From assembly GCA_900549645.1 (NCBI GenBank), contig URPD01000001.1:62001-126000 (forward strand): a stretch of DNA of 64,000 bases, read 5' to 3'. Every line of letters starts with the position of its first letter. The first letter of the stretch is position 1. This DNA comes from an uncultured Eubacteriales bacterium. GTDB taxonomy: Bacteria; Bacillota; Clostridia; Oscillospirales; Oscillospiraceae. Positions 42,315 to 51,052 of the stretch are shown here, in pieces. A program made the position numbers and the translations under genes. The notes below the pieces were generated by a model. The model was not told the DNA's origin. It worked only from the letters and a program-made list of their open reading frames with translations, and ran no database searches.

Positions 42315-43853
42315 ATTATAAAACTAACTCAGCTGGAAAGAAACAGAACCGCAATCAAAGAGAAAATCGTTGAAGCCGCGCTGTCGGTGCTGCCCATCGC
42401 GGTCATAGTGCTTCTGCTGTGCCTCATGGTCACGCCGATGCGCCCCGATCTGCTGCTGTGCTTTCTGATAGGCGCGGTGATGCTGGTCGTTGGAATGGGG
42501 CTGTTTTCCCTCGGCGCAGAGCAGTCCATGACGCCCATCGGCAGCAAGATTGGCACGGCGCTGACCCGTACGAAGAATATGCCGCTGATTCTCGGTGTCA
42601 GCTTCCTGCTCGGCTTTGCCATTACTGTCGCGGAGCCTGACCTACAGGTTCTGGCTCAGACCGTGCCGCATATCAAAAGCAGCGTCCTGCTCGTGACCGT
42701 CGGCGCGGGCGTCGGGCTGTTCATGGCGATATGTATGCTCCGTATCCTCACCGGCGCGTCGCTCCGCTGGATACTCATCGTGTGCTATACGCTGATATTC
42801 GTGCTCGCCGCGTTCACGGATAGTGACTTTCTCTGCATCGCCTTTGACTCCGGCGGAGTCACCACGGGGCCGATGACCGTGCCGTTCATCCTTGCGATGG
42901 GGCTTGGTGTCTCCAAGGTCAGAAGCGACGACCGCGCCGAGGCGGACAGCTTCGGTCTTGTCGCGCTGTGCTCGATCGGGCCTATTCTCTCTGTCCTGCT
43001 GCTCGGCTTTTTCTCCAGCGGCGGCAGCGCCGTCGTTGATATCAGCGCCGCATCATATGGCGACACTGCCGAGATAGGGCGCGCGTTTCTCGCCGCAATA
43101 CCCGTGTATATGAAGGAAATGGCGGTTGCCATGCTGCCGATAGTTGCGATATTTCTCGTGTTCCAGCTCGCGCTACTGCGTCTGAACCGCCGCAGTCTTG
43201 TAAAGATTCTCATCGGTATTCTTTATACATATGTCGGCCTCGTGCTGTTCCTCACCGGCGTCAACATCGGCTTCTCGGCTCTCGGCGCAGAGCTTGGAGC
43301 CGCGCTCGCTGGCAATATGAGCTGGCTGCTCATTCCCCTTGCGATGCTGCTCGGCTGGTTCATAATCTCGGCAGAGCCTGCCGTCGGAGTGCTCGAAACG
43401 CAGATAGAGGAAGTCAGTGCGGGAGCTATCCCCGGCCGCGCGATAAAGCTCAGTCTTTCGGTCGCAATCTCGCTCGCCATGGGCATCTCGATGCTCCGCG
43501 TCCTGACGGGGATATCTATACTGTGGTTCCTCATTCCGGGCTACGCGCTGGCGCTCGGCCTGTCGTTTTTCGTGCCGGATATATACACCGCCATCGCGTT
43601 TGACTCCGGCGGAGTTGCTTCCGGCCCCATGACGGCGACATTTATGCTCCAGTTTGTCATGGGCGCGAGCATCGCCGTTGGCGGGAGCGTCCTGCGCGAC
43701 GCGTTCGGCGTCGTCGCAATGGTTGCCATGCTGCCGCTGCTGTCCATTCAGGCCGTCGGTTTCATATACGAACTCAAAGCGAAGCATACGGCGGCGGTCG
43801 AGACATACGGTGACTTTGATATAATAGAGCTGTGGGAGGAGACGGGAGCATGA
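42315..43853 (+). CDS. DUF1538 tandem-domain membrane protein (PII-linked transporter-like)
   Basis: About 512 residues and twelve or more membrane helices in two homologous halves. Each half carries the signature FDSGGVxxGPMT (FDSGGVTTGPMTVPFILAMG and FDSGGVASGPMTATF). The start is uncertain. The frame is open from GTG 42225, but the best ribosome site (AGGGAG, 42305-42310) points to ATT 42315 or ATA 42318, and the promoter read above also excludes earlier starts; automatic callers would probably choose 42225 or ATG 42267. It overlaps the PII-like gene by 4 bp. Transport or a regulated channel is inferred, substrate unknown. Confidence 0.85.
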   Translation: MIKLTQLERNRTAIKEKIVEAALSVLPIAVIVLLLCLMVTPMRPDLLLCFLIGAVMLVVGMGLFSLGAEQSMTPIGSKIGTALTRTKNMPLILGVSFLLGFAITVAEPDLQVLAQTVPHIKSSVLLVTVGAGVGLFMAICMLRILTGASLRWILIVCYTLIFVLAAFTDSDFLCIAFDSGGVTTGPMTVPFILAMGLGVSKVRSDDRAEADSFGLVALCSIGPILSVLLLGFFSSGGSAVVDISAASYGDTAEIGRAFLAAIPVYMKEMAVAMLPIVAIFLVFQLALLRLNRRSLVKILIGILYTYVGLVLFLTGVNIGFSALGAELGAALAGNMSWLLIPLAMLLGWFIISAEPAVGVLETQIEEVSAGAIPGRAIKLSLSVAISLAMGISMLRVLTGISILWFLIPGYALALGLSFFVPDIYTAIAFDSGGVASGPMTATFMLQFVMGASIAVGGSVLRDAFGVVAMVAMLPLLSIQAVGFIYELKAKHTAAVETYGDFDIIELWEETGA

Positions 43854-44521
43854 ATTACGTTATATCCATAATAAATCCCGACGCGCTTGAAGCACTGACG
43901 GAGATATGCGAAAAGCTGTCGCTTCCACTCACCGTGACGCTGCACGGGCGCGGAACGGCCATGCAGGGAATGCTCGACCTCTTGGGCATAGAGTCCAATG
44001 AAAAGCGCGTCGTTCTCACTGCTGCAAATGAAGAAAAAACCGCGCAGCTTATAGCCGCGCAGCGGCGATACCTGCACCTCGGCGTACCGGGGCACGGTTT
44101 CGTGATCGCCGTACCCATAAAAAGTGTTGGAGGAGGAAGGGCTGTGGCATACATGAACGGAGATACAAAGAACGCGAAATACACCCCGGCGATAAACTAC
44201 GACTATGAGCTTATCGTCGCCATATCAAACGAGGGCAGCACCGATGCGGTAATGAACGCGGCGAGAGCCGCGGGCGCCCGCGGTGGAACAGTGCTGCACG
44301 GCAAGGGCACGGGCGCGAAGGACGCGGCAAAGTTCTATAATATCTCGATTGCCGATGAGAAAGAGGTAATCCTCATCGTCTCCACCGCCGAGCAGAAGGC
44401 GGGGATAATGCGCGCTATTCTCGAAAAGGCCGGGCCAGACAGCAGGGCAGGAAGCATAGTCTTCTCTCTCCCGACCACAGAAGTGGCCGGCTTCGGCGTG
44501 TTTGACAGCGCAGAAGTGTGA
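43850..44521 (+). CDS. Tandem PII-like signalling protein paired with DUF1538
   Basis: 223 residues made of two PII-like halves. The first (about 1-105) runs YVISIINPDALEALTEICE to GHGFVIAVPIKSVGGG. The second (about 115-223) has YELIVAISNEGSTDAVMNAARAAGARGGTVLHGKGTG and ends VFSLPTTEVAGFGVF. The beta-alpha-beta order and the GTVLHGKGTG turn are those of PII proteins, which sense nucleotides or 2-oxoglutarate and gate transporters. The T-loop tyrosine of classical GlnB is not evident. Start ATG overlaps the DUF1538 stop. Confidence 0.88.
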   Translation: MNYVISIINPDALEALTEICEKLSLPLTVTLHGRGTAMQGMLDLLGIESNEKRVVLTAANEEKTAQLIAAQRRYLHLGVPGHGFVIAVPIKSVGGGRAVAYMNGDTKNAKYTPAINYDYELIVAISNEGSTDAVMNAARAAGARGGTVLHGKGTGAKDAAKFYNISIADEKEVILIVSTAEQKAGIMRAILEKAGPDSRAGSIVFSLPTTEVAGFGVFDSAEV

Positions 44522-44525
44522 TTAT

Positions 44526-44557
44526 AAAAAGCTGCTATCAATCGATAGCAGCTTTTT
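44526..44557 (+). terminator. Terminator of the DUF1538-PII operon
   Basis: Perfect 14-bp stem (AAAAAGCTGCTATC with its complement) around AATC; T-rich on both strands. Confidence 0.9.
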
Positions 44558-44565
44558 GTAGTTTT

Positions 44566-44612
44566 GGCTCCCTCTGACGAGGGAGCTATCAGCGAAGCTG
44601 ACTGAGGGAGAG
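44566..44612. repeat. Dispersed palindromic repeat (GAGGGAGC family)
   Basis: Contains GCTCCCTC TGAC GAGGGAGC (44567-44586), then CAGC GAA GCTG, then a second GAGGGAG (44604-44610) that can pair with the first arm. This modular palindrome matches, from memory, a repeat scattered in intergenic DNA of gut Oscillospiraceae and relatives. Only one copy is in this window. Confidence 0.6.
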
Positions 44613-44647
44613 ATGCGTGTAGATTTGCACTCCATGAAGAATTTCCT

Positions 44648-44679
44648 TTGCCGCCTCCCCGATGAGGGAGGCGGCAAAT
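44648..44679. terminator. Strong GC-rich hairpin after hypA
   Basis: 13-bp stem TTTGCCGCCTCCC/GGGAGGCGGCAAA with six-base loop. TTTT follows on the plus strand; on the minus strand only AAAGGAAA follows, so its role as hypA terminator is uncertain. Possibly part of the adjacent repeat. Confidence 0.55.
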
Positions 44680-44696
44680 TTTCTGAGTCGAGTTAT

Positions 44697-45038
44697 TTAG
44701 TCCGCTTCAATTTCTTTCAGTATAAGCTCGCGTCCGTTCAGCGGCGTGAGCTTTTTTCCGCCGCAGCGCGGGCAGACAAGCTTCTCAATATCCGCGGTGA
44801 ATTTCTCGCCGCAGTCGATGCACTGCGCGACGCCCGGCAGCGTTTCGACCGCGAACGCCGTGCTCTGATACGGCGTCCCGTCGGTCACGGCCTCCCAGCA
44901 GTCGGCGAGATACGCCGGAACAACGCCGGACAGCGAGCCAACCTCGACCGTCACCTTTATCACGCAGGCAAGCCCCTCGTCGCGCGCGATACAGTCTACC
45001 ATTTTCAGCAGCGCGTCGCAAATGCCAAGCTCGTGCAT
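44697..45038 (-). CDS. hypA: Hydrogenase maturation nickel metallochaperone HypA
   Basis: 113 residues. It begins MHELGICDALL, with the nickel-binding His2-Glu3, and has the zinc site in CIDCGEKF and CPRCGGKKL. It delivers nickel to [NiFe] hydrogenases. No other hyp or hydrogenase structural gene is in the window. Its ATG overlaps the stop of the large redox protein upstream by one base, so the two are translationally linked. Confidence 0.94.
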   Translation of the reverse strand: MHELGICDALLKMVDCIARDEGLACVIKVTVEVGSLSGVVPAYLADCWEAVTDGTPYQSTAFAVETLPGVAQCIDCGEKFTADIEKLVCPRCGGKKLTPLNGRELILKEIEAD

Positions 45039-47719
45039 TATTTCGTGACCGCCTTTTTGACAATGCCGCCGGTGCGCTTGACGAGATTCTCCGCAACCTT
45101 TATCGGCATCGCCTCGAACGGTGCCGCATGCCAGTCACGAACCTTCTTGAGATGTATCGCGTCAAACTTGCACTTCGTAGTGCACAGTCCACAGCCGATG
45201 CAGAGATAACTGTCCACCTTGGTTGCTCCGCAGCCGAGGCAGCGGGCGCACTCCTTGCGCACCTGTTCCTCGGTGAAGGTCACGCGCGCATCGGCAAAGG
45301 TCTTGGCCTTTGCGGCGTTGTAGCCCGGGGTCTGGCGGTGTTCCCTGTCGAAGCCGCCGACGCCGATCATCGCGTGCTCCTTGTCGAGCGCGCGGTACTC
45401 TCGGCGATCGCGCCCCGCAGTGAGCGTCTGGCCGGGGTGGACATAGCGGTGCAGCGAGATTGCGGCTTCCTTGCCCGCCGCGATTGCGTCTATCGCAAAC
45501 TTCGGCCCGGAGTAGCAGTCGCCGCCGACAAAGATGTCGGGCTGTGCGGTCTGATAGGTCAGGCTGTCGGCCTCTGCGGTGTTCTTCTTCGTGGTCTTGA
45601 GCGCACCGACGTCAAGAGTGCCCCAGTCGACGGTCTGGCCGACCGCGCCGATGACGCTGTCTATCTCAACGATTTCAAATTCTCCGGTGCCGACGGGCTT
45701 GCGGCGTCCCTTCTCGTCCGGCTCGCCAAGCGCCATCTTCTCTATCTTTATCGCACTGACTCTGCCGTCCGCGCCGATGATCTCAACAGGCGCGCTCATG
45801 AAGCGGAACTTCACGCCCTCTTCCATCGCCTCGCGGACTTCCTCCGGATCTGCGGGCATCTCCGCTTCGGAGCGGCGGTAGAACACATAGGTCTCCTCCG
45901 CGCCGAGACGCACTGCACTGCGGCAGACGTCCATCGCAACGTTGCCGCCGCCTATAACGGCACAGCGCCTGCCGATGCCCGGCTTATTGCCGAGGTTCAC
46001 TTCCCGCAGGAAGTCGACGCCGCCGAGCACGCCCTCCAGTTCTTCGCCGGGGACGTGCAGCTTTGCGGACTTCTGCGCGCCTATCGCCAGATAGAAGCCC
46101 TTGTAGCCCTCGCCGCGCAGCTGCTGAATTGTGACGTCCTTGCCGACCTCGACGCCGCACCTGAATTCGACGCCCATCTCCTTGAGAATGTCTATCTCAG
46201 CGTTGAGCACGTCCTTCTCAAGCCTGAATGACGGTATGCCGAGAGTCAGCATTCCGCCCGGAACCGGGTTGCGGTCGAACACGGTGACGGGATAGCCCTT
46301 CTGCGCCAGATAATACGCACAGCTCATACCGGCAGGCCCCGCGCCGATGACGGCGATCTTCTCGGTATACGGTCTGCCGATCTGGTTGACCATCTTCGGC
46401 ACAAAACGGGTCGCCTCGTGCATGTCGTGGTCGGCTATGAAGCGCTTGACCTCGTCAATGGCGACCGCTTCGTCAACGTCGCCGCGGGTACACTCAGCCT
46501 CACAGCGCTTGTTGCAGATTCGCCCGCAGACCGCTGGGAACGGGTTCTCCGTCTTGATAAGCTCCAGCGCCTCGGTGTATCTCCCCTGCGCGGCGAGCTT
46601 GAGATAGCCCTGCACCGGGATATGGGCAGGACACGCGGCCTTACACGGCGCGGTACCGCTCGGCAGGACGTCCTCGCGGTTCTCGCGGTAGTCCTCATTG
46701 ACGGCCTTGGCAAAGTTGAAGGTCTCGGTTATCTTCGTATACTTCGGCGCGGAAGTGTCGTTCGTCGCGCAGAGCTTCTGGCCGAGCTTCAGCGCGTTGC
46801 CGGGACATACCTCGACGCACTGCGCGCAGGCCACGCACTTGGCTTCGTCCACCTCGGCAACGAAGTTCGAGCGGATCGCATCACGCGCACCGAACATCAT
46901 GCCGGCGCGAAGTCCGAAGCAGGCGCAGGCACAGCAGTTGCAGATAGCCGACGTCTCGCCGCTGCCCTCGATGTTCGGGATGTCGTGCATGAGGCCGTTT
47001 TCCTCAGCGCGCTTCACGATCTCATAAGCCTCTTCGCGGCTTATCTGACGCGCGCGGCCGGAACGGATGTAGTGCTCCGCGCCCTTGCCCATCTGCACGC
47101 ACATGTCCTCGGCGAGATGTCCGCAGCCGTCCCCCAGCAGCGTACGCGACGCACGGCACGAACACGGCGAGACCGAAAACGTATCGTATTTATTCAAATA
47201 GTAAGACAGGCGTTCGTCGTCGGTAACGCCAGGCAGCCCCTCGATGGCGCTCTCCACAGGGATAACGCGCATAAGGCCGTAGCCGTCGGGCAGTATCGGC
47301 CCCATCGCCTGCATACGCAGACGTGTGTATTCCTCAAACGCGCGGCCGACCTCAGGATGCGCCGCCATGAGCGGCTGATTATTCACCATCATTTCGAGTA
47401 TGCCGGGCGCAAATATCTGCATGAAATATGTATCCTCGCCCAGCTCTTCGCTGTACACGCGGCGGAACACGCCGTAGTACACGAGGTTATCAAGCGCTGG
47501 CTGTATCTCCGCGACGGTCTTCCCCACCTTCGCGGCGAGCCAGCCCGCAGTGCGCTCCTTGCGCAGTCCCGCGGCGATGGCGATGTCGGCCTCGTCGTCG
47601 GAGACGATGTTCTCCATGCAGTAATACTCCGGAGCGTTCTCATCTATCTTGACGAGCATACCTGAAGCGCCGCCGATTATCTTTGCGAGCTTCACTATTT
47701 TTGGTCTGAGTTGTGCCAT
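45038..47719 (-). CDS. Multidomain iron-sulfur/flavin oxidoreductase (ferredoxin, GltD-like and ferredoxin modules)
   Basis: 893 residues. The N-terminal third has a winged-helix-like start and cysteine clusters (CSCR, CNCCACAC, and CVACAQCVEVCPGNAL, a 4Fe-4S site). A GltD-like part follows: CKAACPAHIPVQGYLKLA, NPFPAVCGRICNKRCE, FAD loop VIGAGPAGMSCAYYLA, NAD(P) loop VIGGGNVAMDVCR and the end IFVGGDCYSGPKFAIDAIA. The C-terminus has CARCLGCG and CIGCGLCTTKCKFDAI, one or two more clusters. This is the electron-transfer layout of glutamate-synthase small-subunit and NADPH:ferredoxin-type enzymes; the partner is unknown. ATG at 47719 follows GGAGGAG. Confidence 0.85.
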   Translation of the reverse strand: MAQLRPKIVKLAKIIGGASGMLVKIDENAPEYYCMENIVSDDEADIAIAAGLRKERTAGWLAAKVGKTVAEIQPALDNLVYYGVFRRVYSEELGEDTYFMQIFAPGILEMMVNNQPLMAAHPEVGRAFEEYTRLRMQAMGPILPDGYGLMRVIPVESAIEGLPGVTDDERLSYYLNKYDTFSVSPCSCRASRTLLGDGCGHLAEDMCVQMGKGAEHYIRSGRARQISREEAYEIVKRAEENGLMHDIPNIEGSGETSAICNCCACACFGLRAGMMFGARDAIRSNFVAEVDEAKCVACAQCVEVCPGNALKLGQKLCATNDTSAPKYTKITETFNFAKAVNEDYRENREDVLPSGTAPCKAACPAHIPVQGYLKLAAQGRYTEALELIKTENPFPAVCGRICNKRCEAECTRGDVDEAVAIDEVKRFIADHDMHEATRFVPKMVNQIGRPYTEKIAVIGAGPAGMSCAYYLAQKGYPVTVFDRNPVPGGMLTLGIPSFRLEKDVLNAEIDILKEMGVEFRCGVEVGKDVTIQQLRGEGYKGFYLAIGAQKSAKLHVPGEELEGVLGGVDFLREVNLGNKPGIGRRCAVIGGGNVAMDVCRSAVRLGAEETYVFYRRSEAEMPADPEEVREAMEEGVKFRFMSAPVEIIGADGRVSAIKIEKMALGEPDEKGRRKPVGTGEFEIVEIDSVIGAVGQTVDWGTLDVGALKTTKKNTAEADSLTYQTAQPDIFVGGDCYSGPKFAIDAIAAGKEAAISLHRYVHPGQTLTAGRDRREYRALDKEHAMIGVGGFDREHRQTPGYNAAKAKTFADARVTFTEEQVRKECARCLGCGATKVDSYLCIGCGLCTTKCKFDAIHLKKVRDWHAAPFEAMPIKVAENLVKRTGGIVKKAVTK

Positions 47720-47854
47720 AATACTCCTCCCCTTTATGCGCCGAGCGCACCTGAATATCATTATAATAGCCTAAAAAATAACTATTGGCAACTCAGCTTT
47801 TCAATTCCGTCATAATAGCTATTCGCCCGCACACATTTTTGTTGCATTTAACGG

Positions 47855-47887
47855 CAAACCGCATTGATGATACATCAATGCGGTTTG
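47855..47887 (-). terminator. Hairpin terminator candidate after trpZ
   Basis: 15-bp perfect stem CAAACCGCATTGATG with a 3-base loop; only a weak T-tract (TTTGCCGTT) on the minus strand. Confidence 0.6.
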
Positions 47888-47903
47888 TTAGCTGTTAAGA
47901 TAT

Positions 47904-48698
47904 TTATGAAAGCAGCATCCTATCGTTATCCAGCGCCTTGCCCGTCCCGGCCTTGAACTTAGCGACCAGATCGTCAACCGTCATCCCCTCGCGTTCCTTG
48001 CCGCTTACGTCCATGACGATATGCCCGTCCGCCATCATCAGGGTGCGGTTGCCAAGCTCAAGCGCCTGCGTCATGTTGTGCGTAACCATAAGGCAGGTTA
48101 TGTGACTCTCCTCGACGATGCGCTGTGTCAGCTCAAGCACCTTTTCCGCCGTCGCAGGGTCGAGTGCCGCCGTGTGCTCATCGAGCAGCAGCAGCTCAGG
48201 CGGAACCATCGTCGCCATCAGCAGCGTCAATGCCTGACGCTGGCCGCCCGACAGCAGGCCGACCGGCTGCCGCATACGATCCTCAAGCCCCATATCCAGC
48301 AGCGACAGCTGTGCGCGGAACTTTTCCTTATCGGCGCGGGATATGCGGCTGAAGGGATTTCCGTGCGAGGCGCGCAGATACGCGAGCGCGAGATTTTCTT
48401 CTATCGTCATGTGCGGCGCGGTGCCGCGGAGCGGATCCTGAAACAGCCGCCCGATAATGCGGCTTCGCTGATGCTCCGGGGTGAAGGTGATGTCACGTCC
48501 CGCAAGCGATATGCTGCCGGTGTCGGCATAGAAGCAGCCCGCTATCGCGTTGAAGAGCGTGGATTTTCCCGCGCCGTTCGAGCCGACTATCGTTGCGAAG
48601 TCGCCCCGCTCAAGATGCAGCGAGAAGTCGGTAAGCGCGCGTTTTTCATTCACGGTGCCGGGGTTGAAGGTTTTGGAGATGTTCTTTATATCAAGCAT
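47904..48698 (-). CDS. trpZ: ABC transporter ATP-binding protein, TrpZ-type
   Basis: 264 residues with Walker A GSNGAGKSTLFN (about 39-50), signature LLSGGQRQALTLLM, Walker B LLLLDEHTAALD and the H-loop VTHNM. It powers a BMP/TrpX-type importer together with the permease and binding protein upstream. GGTGAGGGA precedes ATG. Substrate prediction (tryptophan) rests on the upstream T-box with a UGG specifier, not on this sequence. Confidence 0.9.
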   Translation of the reverse strand: MLDIKNISKTFNPGTVNEKRALTDFSLHLERGDFATIVGSNGAGKSTLFNAIAGCFYADTGSISLAGRDITFTPEHQRSRIIGRLFQDPLRGTAPHMTIEENLALAYLRASHGNPFSRISRADKEKFRAQLSLLDMGLEDRMRQPVGLLSGGQRQALTLLMATMVPPELLLLDEHTAALDPATAEKVLELTQRIVEESHITCLMVTHNMTQALELGNRTLMMADGHIVMDVSGKEREGMTVDDLVAKFKAGTGKALDNDRMLLS

Positions 48699-48708
48699 GT
48701 AAGTTCCC

Positions 48709-49608
48709 TCACCTTCTCTGCGCCGCGAGCTTGCGGTGCTGGAACGCCGCCCATTTTTTGATGCTCGGCGCGGCGATCGCCAGCGCGACTATGACCGCCG
48801 TCAGAAGCTTCAGGCACTCCACCGGGACAACCTTGGTGTAGAACACTATCGCATAGATGAAGCGGTACACTATCGAGCCGAGAATCACGGCGATGACGCC
48901 CTTTGTGACCGTGCGGCGGCCAAGCAGAGTTTCGCCGATAATTAGGCAGGCAAGGCCGATGACGACAATGCCCGTGCCGGAATTTATGTCCACGGTTTTC
49001 TGATACTGGCCGACTATCGCGCCGGAGAGCGCGGTCAGAGAGTTTGCGATACAGAGGCCGACGGTTATCGTAAAGTTCGGGTTTAAGGACGATGCGCGCA
49101 CCATGTCCTGATTGTCGCCTGTCGCGCGGATAGATAGGCCAAGCCGCGTACCGAGGAAAAGTCTCAGCAGAACCGCGGCAAGGATAGTGATAAACGCCGC
49201 CAGCAGCAGCTCATACCAGTCGCCGCCGATACCGGTATCACGCAGGAGGGTGAATATCGTCGTGCCGCCGAGTAGACTGAAATTCGACTTCCAGCCCATG
49301 ACCATGAGGTTTATCGTATAAAGCCCGGTGTTCGTGACTATACCGGCGAGTATCGATGGGACGCCGAGACGCGTCTGCAAAAACGCCGTGACGAATCCGG
49401 CGCAGGCTCCCGCGAGCATTGCGGCGGGCAGCGCGAGGAACGGATGCCCCGCGGCGGAAAGCGTGACCGAGACGGCGGCTCCGAGTACGAAGCAGCCGTC
49501 GGTCGTCATATCTGCGATATCAAGGATGCGATAGCTCAAAAAAAGCGCCATCGCCACAAGCGCGTACATGAAGCCCAGTTCCAGCGCGGTCTGGCTGATT
49601 ATCAGCAT
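48709..49608 (-). CDS. trpY: ABC transporter permease, TrpY-type
   Basis: 299 residues, eight or more membrane helices, beginning ISQTALELGFMYALVAMALFLSYRILDIADMTTDGCFVLGAA, as in the permeases of substrate-binding proteins of the TrpX/PF04392 group. Loops RLFLGTRLGLSIRATGDNQDMVRASSLN and LIIGETLLGRRTVTKG are the coupling regions. It is 11 bp upstream of the ATPase gene and 64 bp downstream of the binding-protein gene. Confidence 0.9.
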   Translation of the reverse strand: MLIISQTALELGFMYALVAMALFLSYRILDIADMTTDGCFVLGAAVSVTLSAAGHPFLALPAAMLAGACAGFVTAFLQTRLGVPSILAGIVTNTGLYTINLMVMGWKSNFSLLGGTTIFTLLRDTGIGGDWYELLLAAFITILAAVLLRLFLGTRLGLSIRATGDNQDMVRASSLNPNFTITVGLCIANSLTALSGAIVGQYQKTVDINSGTGIVVIGLACLIIGETLLGRRTVTKGVIAVILGSIVYRFIYAIVFYTKVVPVECLKLLTAVIVALAIAAPSIKKWAAFQHRKLAAQRR

Positions 49609-49671
49609 GGGCGAAAACTCCTTTCAGGCCGGTTCCCCCGGCATTGCGCCGGGGGACGGTGAATATCAATA

Positions 49672-50691
49672 TCAGTCCTTGGTGGTAGTGACCTCGACCA
49701 GCTCGCCCATGTCGGCAAACACGGAGTAATCCGCGCCGAGTGCCGCGGCGGTCTCGGTGTTGACGGTGATGATGCCGCCGTCCATGAGGTAGAAGTCATC
49801 AAGCGCTTCGCCGGATACGGCTCTGACGGCCAGCTCCGCGGTCTTGCGGCCAAGCTCGGTGTAGTTCACGCCGCAGGTAGCAAAAGCTCCGTTGCGGACG
49901 AAGGAGTCGGCGCCGGTGTAGTGCGGGATGCCGGCGTTTGCGAGATCCTCGTAAATTGCAAGCTCAGCGGCCATTATGGTGTTGTCGGTCGGGGTGAAGA
50001 TCGCGTCAACTCCCGCCGCGATAAGGGCGGATGACGCGGCGACGACCTCGTCGTTGGTGTTCGCGGTCTGCTCGACGTACTCAATGTTCTTCGCGTCAAG
50101 GTATGCCTTCGCGTCGGCTATTGGGGTTGCAGAGTTCGGCTCGGACAGAGAGTACAGCAGGCCGACTTTCTTGATATCCGGGTTCTGCGCGAACATCATG
50201 TCAAGGATGAAGGAGGTGTTCAGCGCGTCGCTGGTGCCGGTGACATAGTCGATGCCGGTCAGGTTCGCGGCGGCGGGGTCGGATATTGCGGCGTAGACGA
50301 CCTTGACGCCGGTGCCCTCGGCGGAGAGAGTCGCTACCTGCGCGGCGGTGGTTGCGATGGGGACGATGACGTCGACCTTATCGGCTATCGCCTGATCGCA
50401 CAGCTGCTTGAGAATGGTCTGGTCGTTCTGGCCGGAGCTTATGGAATACTCGACCTTGACGTCACCTGCAGCGGTCATCTCGTCAAAGCGGGCGGCAATC
50501 GCGTTTGCGATCTCGTCGAGGGACGCGTGATCAAGCTGCTTGATTATTGCGACCTTTATCGTGCCGTCGTCATCGGCGGGGTCTTCCGACGCTGCCGGCG
50601 CGGGGCTACTGCCGCAGGCCGCGAAGGCCAGCATCATGGCGCAGGCAAGGAGCATTGCAAAGATTTTCTTGATAGTGCTGTTGGTTTTCAT
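49672..50691 (-). CDS. trpX: ABC transporter substrate-binding lipoprotein, TrpX-type
   Basis: 339 residues with lipobox AFAAC (Cys about residue 26) and a two-lobe periplasmic-binding fold: IKVAIIKQLDHASLDEI, VDVIVPIATTAAQ, GIDYVTGTSDALNTSF, KKVGLLYSLSEPNSATPI and DAIFTPTDNTIM. It belongs to the PF04392-like family predicted to bind tryptophan in T-box-controlled operons. GGAGG precedes ATG. It is the first gene after the T-box leader. Confidence 0.9.
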   Translation of the reverse strand: MKTNSTIKKIFAMLLACAMMLAFAACGSSPAPAASEDPADDDGTIKVAIIKQLDHASLDEIANAIAARFDEMTAAGDVKVEYSISSGQNDQTILKQLCDQAIADKVDVIVPIATTAAQVATLSAEGTGVKVVYAAISDPAAANLTGIDYVTGTSDALNTSFILDMMFAQNPDIKKVGLLYSLSEPNSATPIADAKAYLDAKNIEYVEQTANTNDEVVAASSALIAAGVDAIFTPTDNTIMAAELAIYEDLANAGIPHYTGADSFVRNGAFATCGVNYTELGRKTAELAVRAVSGEALDDFYLMDGGIITVNTETAAALGADYSVFADMGELVEVTTTKD

Positions 50692-50763
50692 TGTGTTTTT
50701 CCTCCGATTTTATATGATTTTGGATGGCAGATGTTTTCCGGGCTGTGCCGGGGTCGGGAAAAG

Positions 50764-51045
50764 AAAAAAGCCTTCATCCCATACTCATGGGACAAAAGCC
50801 GTTCACTTCTGCGATACCACCCAAATTGACGTCATAAAACGCCCGCTCGCTTACGCATACCATCATATGCGCCCCGATGGATAACGGGTGGGATACCCGT
50901 CGGTCTCTACTAAGTCGCCCTTTCGATCCGCCCTCCGAAGTCCATTCGCCAGCCGTCCGCCGCCCCGATCACACCATCCGGGACTCTCTGAGGGTTTTCT
51001 GCACTGGTTACTTCTCTCCGTCATAGGTTTGAAGTTTTCACTTGT
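50764..51045 (-). promoter_or_regulatory. T-box riboswitch, tryptophan specifier UGG
   Basis: Leader of the trpX operon, read on the minus strand. Stem I contains CAGAGAG and then GCGAAUGGACUUCGGA, with UGG (50942-50944) in the specifier position after GAA. The T-box sequence GGGTGGTATCGCAGAAG (about 50806-50822) is followed by a terminator stem of about 13 bp (GGCTTTTGTCCCAT with ATGGGATGAAGGC, about 50769-50801) and six Ts. Uncharged tRNA-Trp should prevent termination. Stem II/III boundaries were not resolved by eye. Confidence 0.92.
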
Positions 51046-51052
51046 TGTGCGT

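Noticed and set aside
46418..47665. 415-codon plus-strand frame opposite the redox fusion
   Set aside because: Arg/Leu/Ala-rich shadow; the minus frame carries conserved cysteine clusters.
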